DNA of 64,000 nt, taken from the NCBI RefSeq assembly GCF_003206575.1, contig NZ_PZJO01000002.1, positions 407,933 to 471,932 on the forward strand, written 5' to 3'. The position numbers and the translations under genes were made by a program. Below are positions 63,933 through 64,000 of the stretch, one piece after another (the first letter of the stretch is position 1; each line of letters starts with the position of its first letter). A model generated the notes under the pieces. It had not been told where the DNA came from. It made no database searches and saw only the letters and a list, made by a program, of their open reading frames with translations. The stretch is from Salinicola endophyticus (GTDB taxonomy: Bacteria > Pseudomonadota > Gammaproteobacteria > Pseudomonadales > Halomonadaceae).

Positions 63933-64000
63933 GCTGAACGCAATTCTTTCCCGATCTCCCTGTCCCCAGCGACAGGCATACCATGCCTCGAACCTGGGAT

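Overview
The window is a GC-rich chromosomal segment of a gammaproteobacterium, most likely a marine or halophilic member of the Halomonadaceae. That placement is an inference from the gene set: long AceA of the Pseudomonas/Halomonas type, a bioBFHCDA operon, an AcuR/AcuI acrylate pair and a kps-type capsule locus. No rRNA, tRNA, CRISPR array, transposase or integrase was recognised.

Region 1 (1-32.1 kb) is a surface-polysaccharide locus. It opens with the 3' part of a type I polyketide/fatty-acid synthase (ER-KR-ACP) overlapping an alpha-oxoamine synthase. This pair resembles RkpA/RkpG, which make a lipid needed for K-antigen production in Sinorhizobium. An autotransporter-like barrel gene, a 3-TM protein and a MocR regulator follow. 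A minus-strand operon (18.9 to 9.35 kb) then encodes a pseudaminic-acid-type nonulosonate pathway (PseB, PseC, PseG, PseI, PseF). It has no PseH acetyltransferase but carries two formyltransferase-like proteins, a PIG-L deacetylase and three oxidoreductases, so a modified, possibly N-formylated and epimerised, sugar is likely. A second minus-strand operon (32.05 to 19.26 kb) holds a lipoprotein, KpsD, KpsM, KpsT, KpsE, KpsF, a composite KpsC-like glycosyltransferase, an SGNH-like protein, KdsA, a KdsB-KdsC fusion and a PhyH-type dioxygenase. Both operons end in terminators with nearly the same stem, which are direct repeats bracketing the nonulosonate cassette. pseF to the aldo/keto reductase and the stretch from 22.5 to 29.7 kb look AT-richer than their surroundings, which suggests transfer.

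Region 2 (32.5-40.4 kb) contains an SLC13 permease with RCK_C domains, a tailspike-like beta-helix protein, an APH-fold kinase-like protein and isocitrate lyase, whose upstream region carries three related palindromes.

Region 3 (40.4-52.8 kb) is a complete biotin operon (bioB-F-H-C-D-A, minus strand, start/stop overlaps at three junctions) with a BirA-like inverted repeat, then alpha-glucan phosphorylase, a sodium:solute symporter, an EamA transporter and type I IPP isomerase.

Region 4 (52.97-64 kb) begins with a candidate Csr/Rsm-type small RNA. It continues with a glutamate decarboxylase/AspT-type antiporter operon, the acuR-acuI pair (acuR apparently leaderless with an operator inside its promoter), a GT9 glycosyltransferase, an orphan response regulator with a degenerate receiver, an ArnT-like glycosyltransferase and a COG4705-type membrane protein.

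The locus as a whole suggests a Kdo/nonulosonate capsule exported by an ABC (kps) system, with the PKS-AOS pair supplying an unusual lipid.
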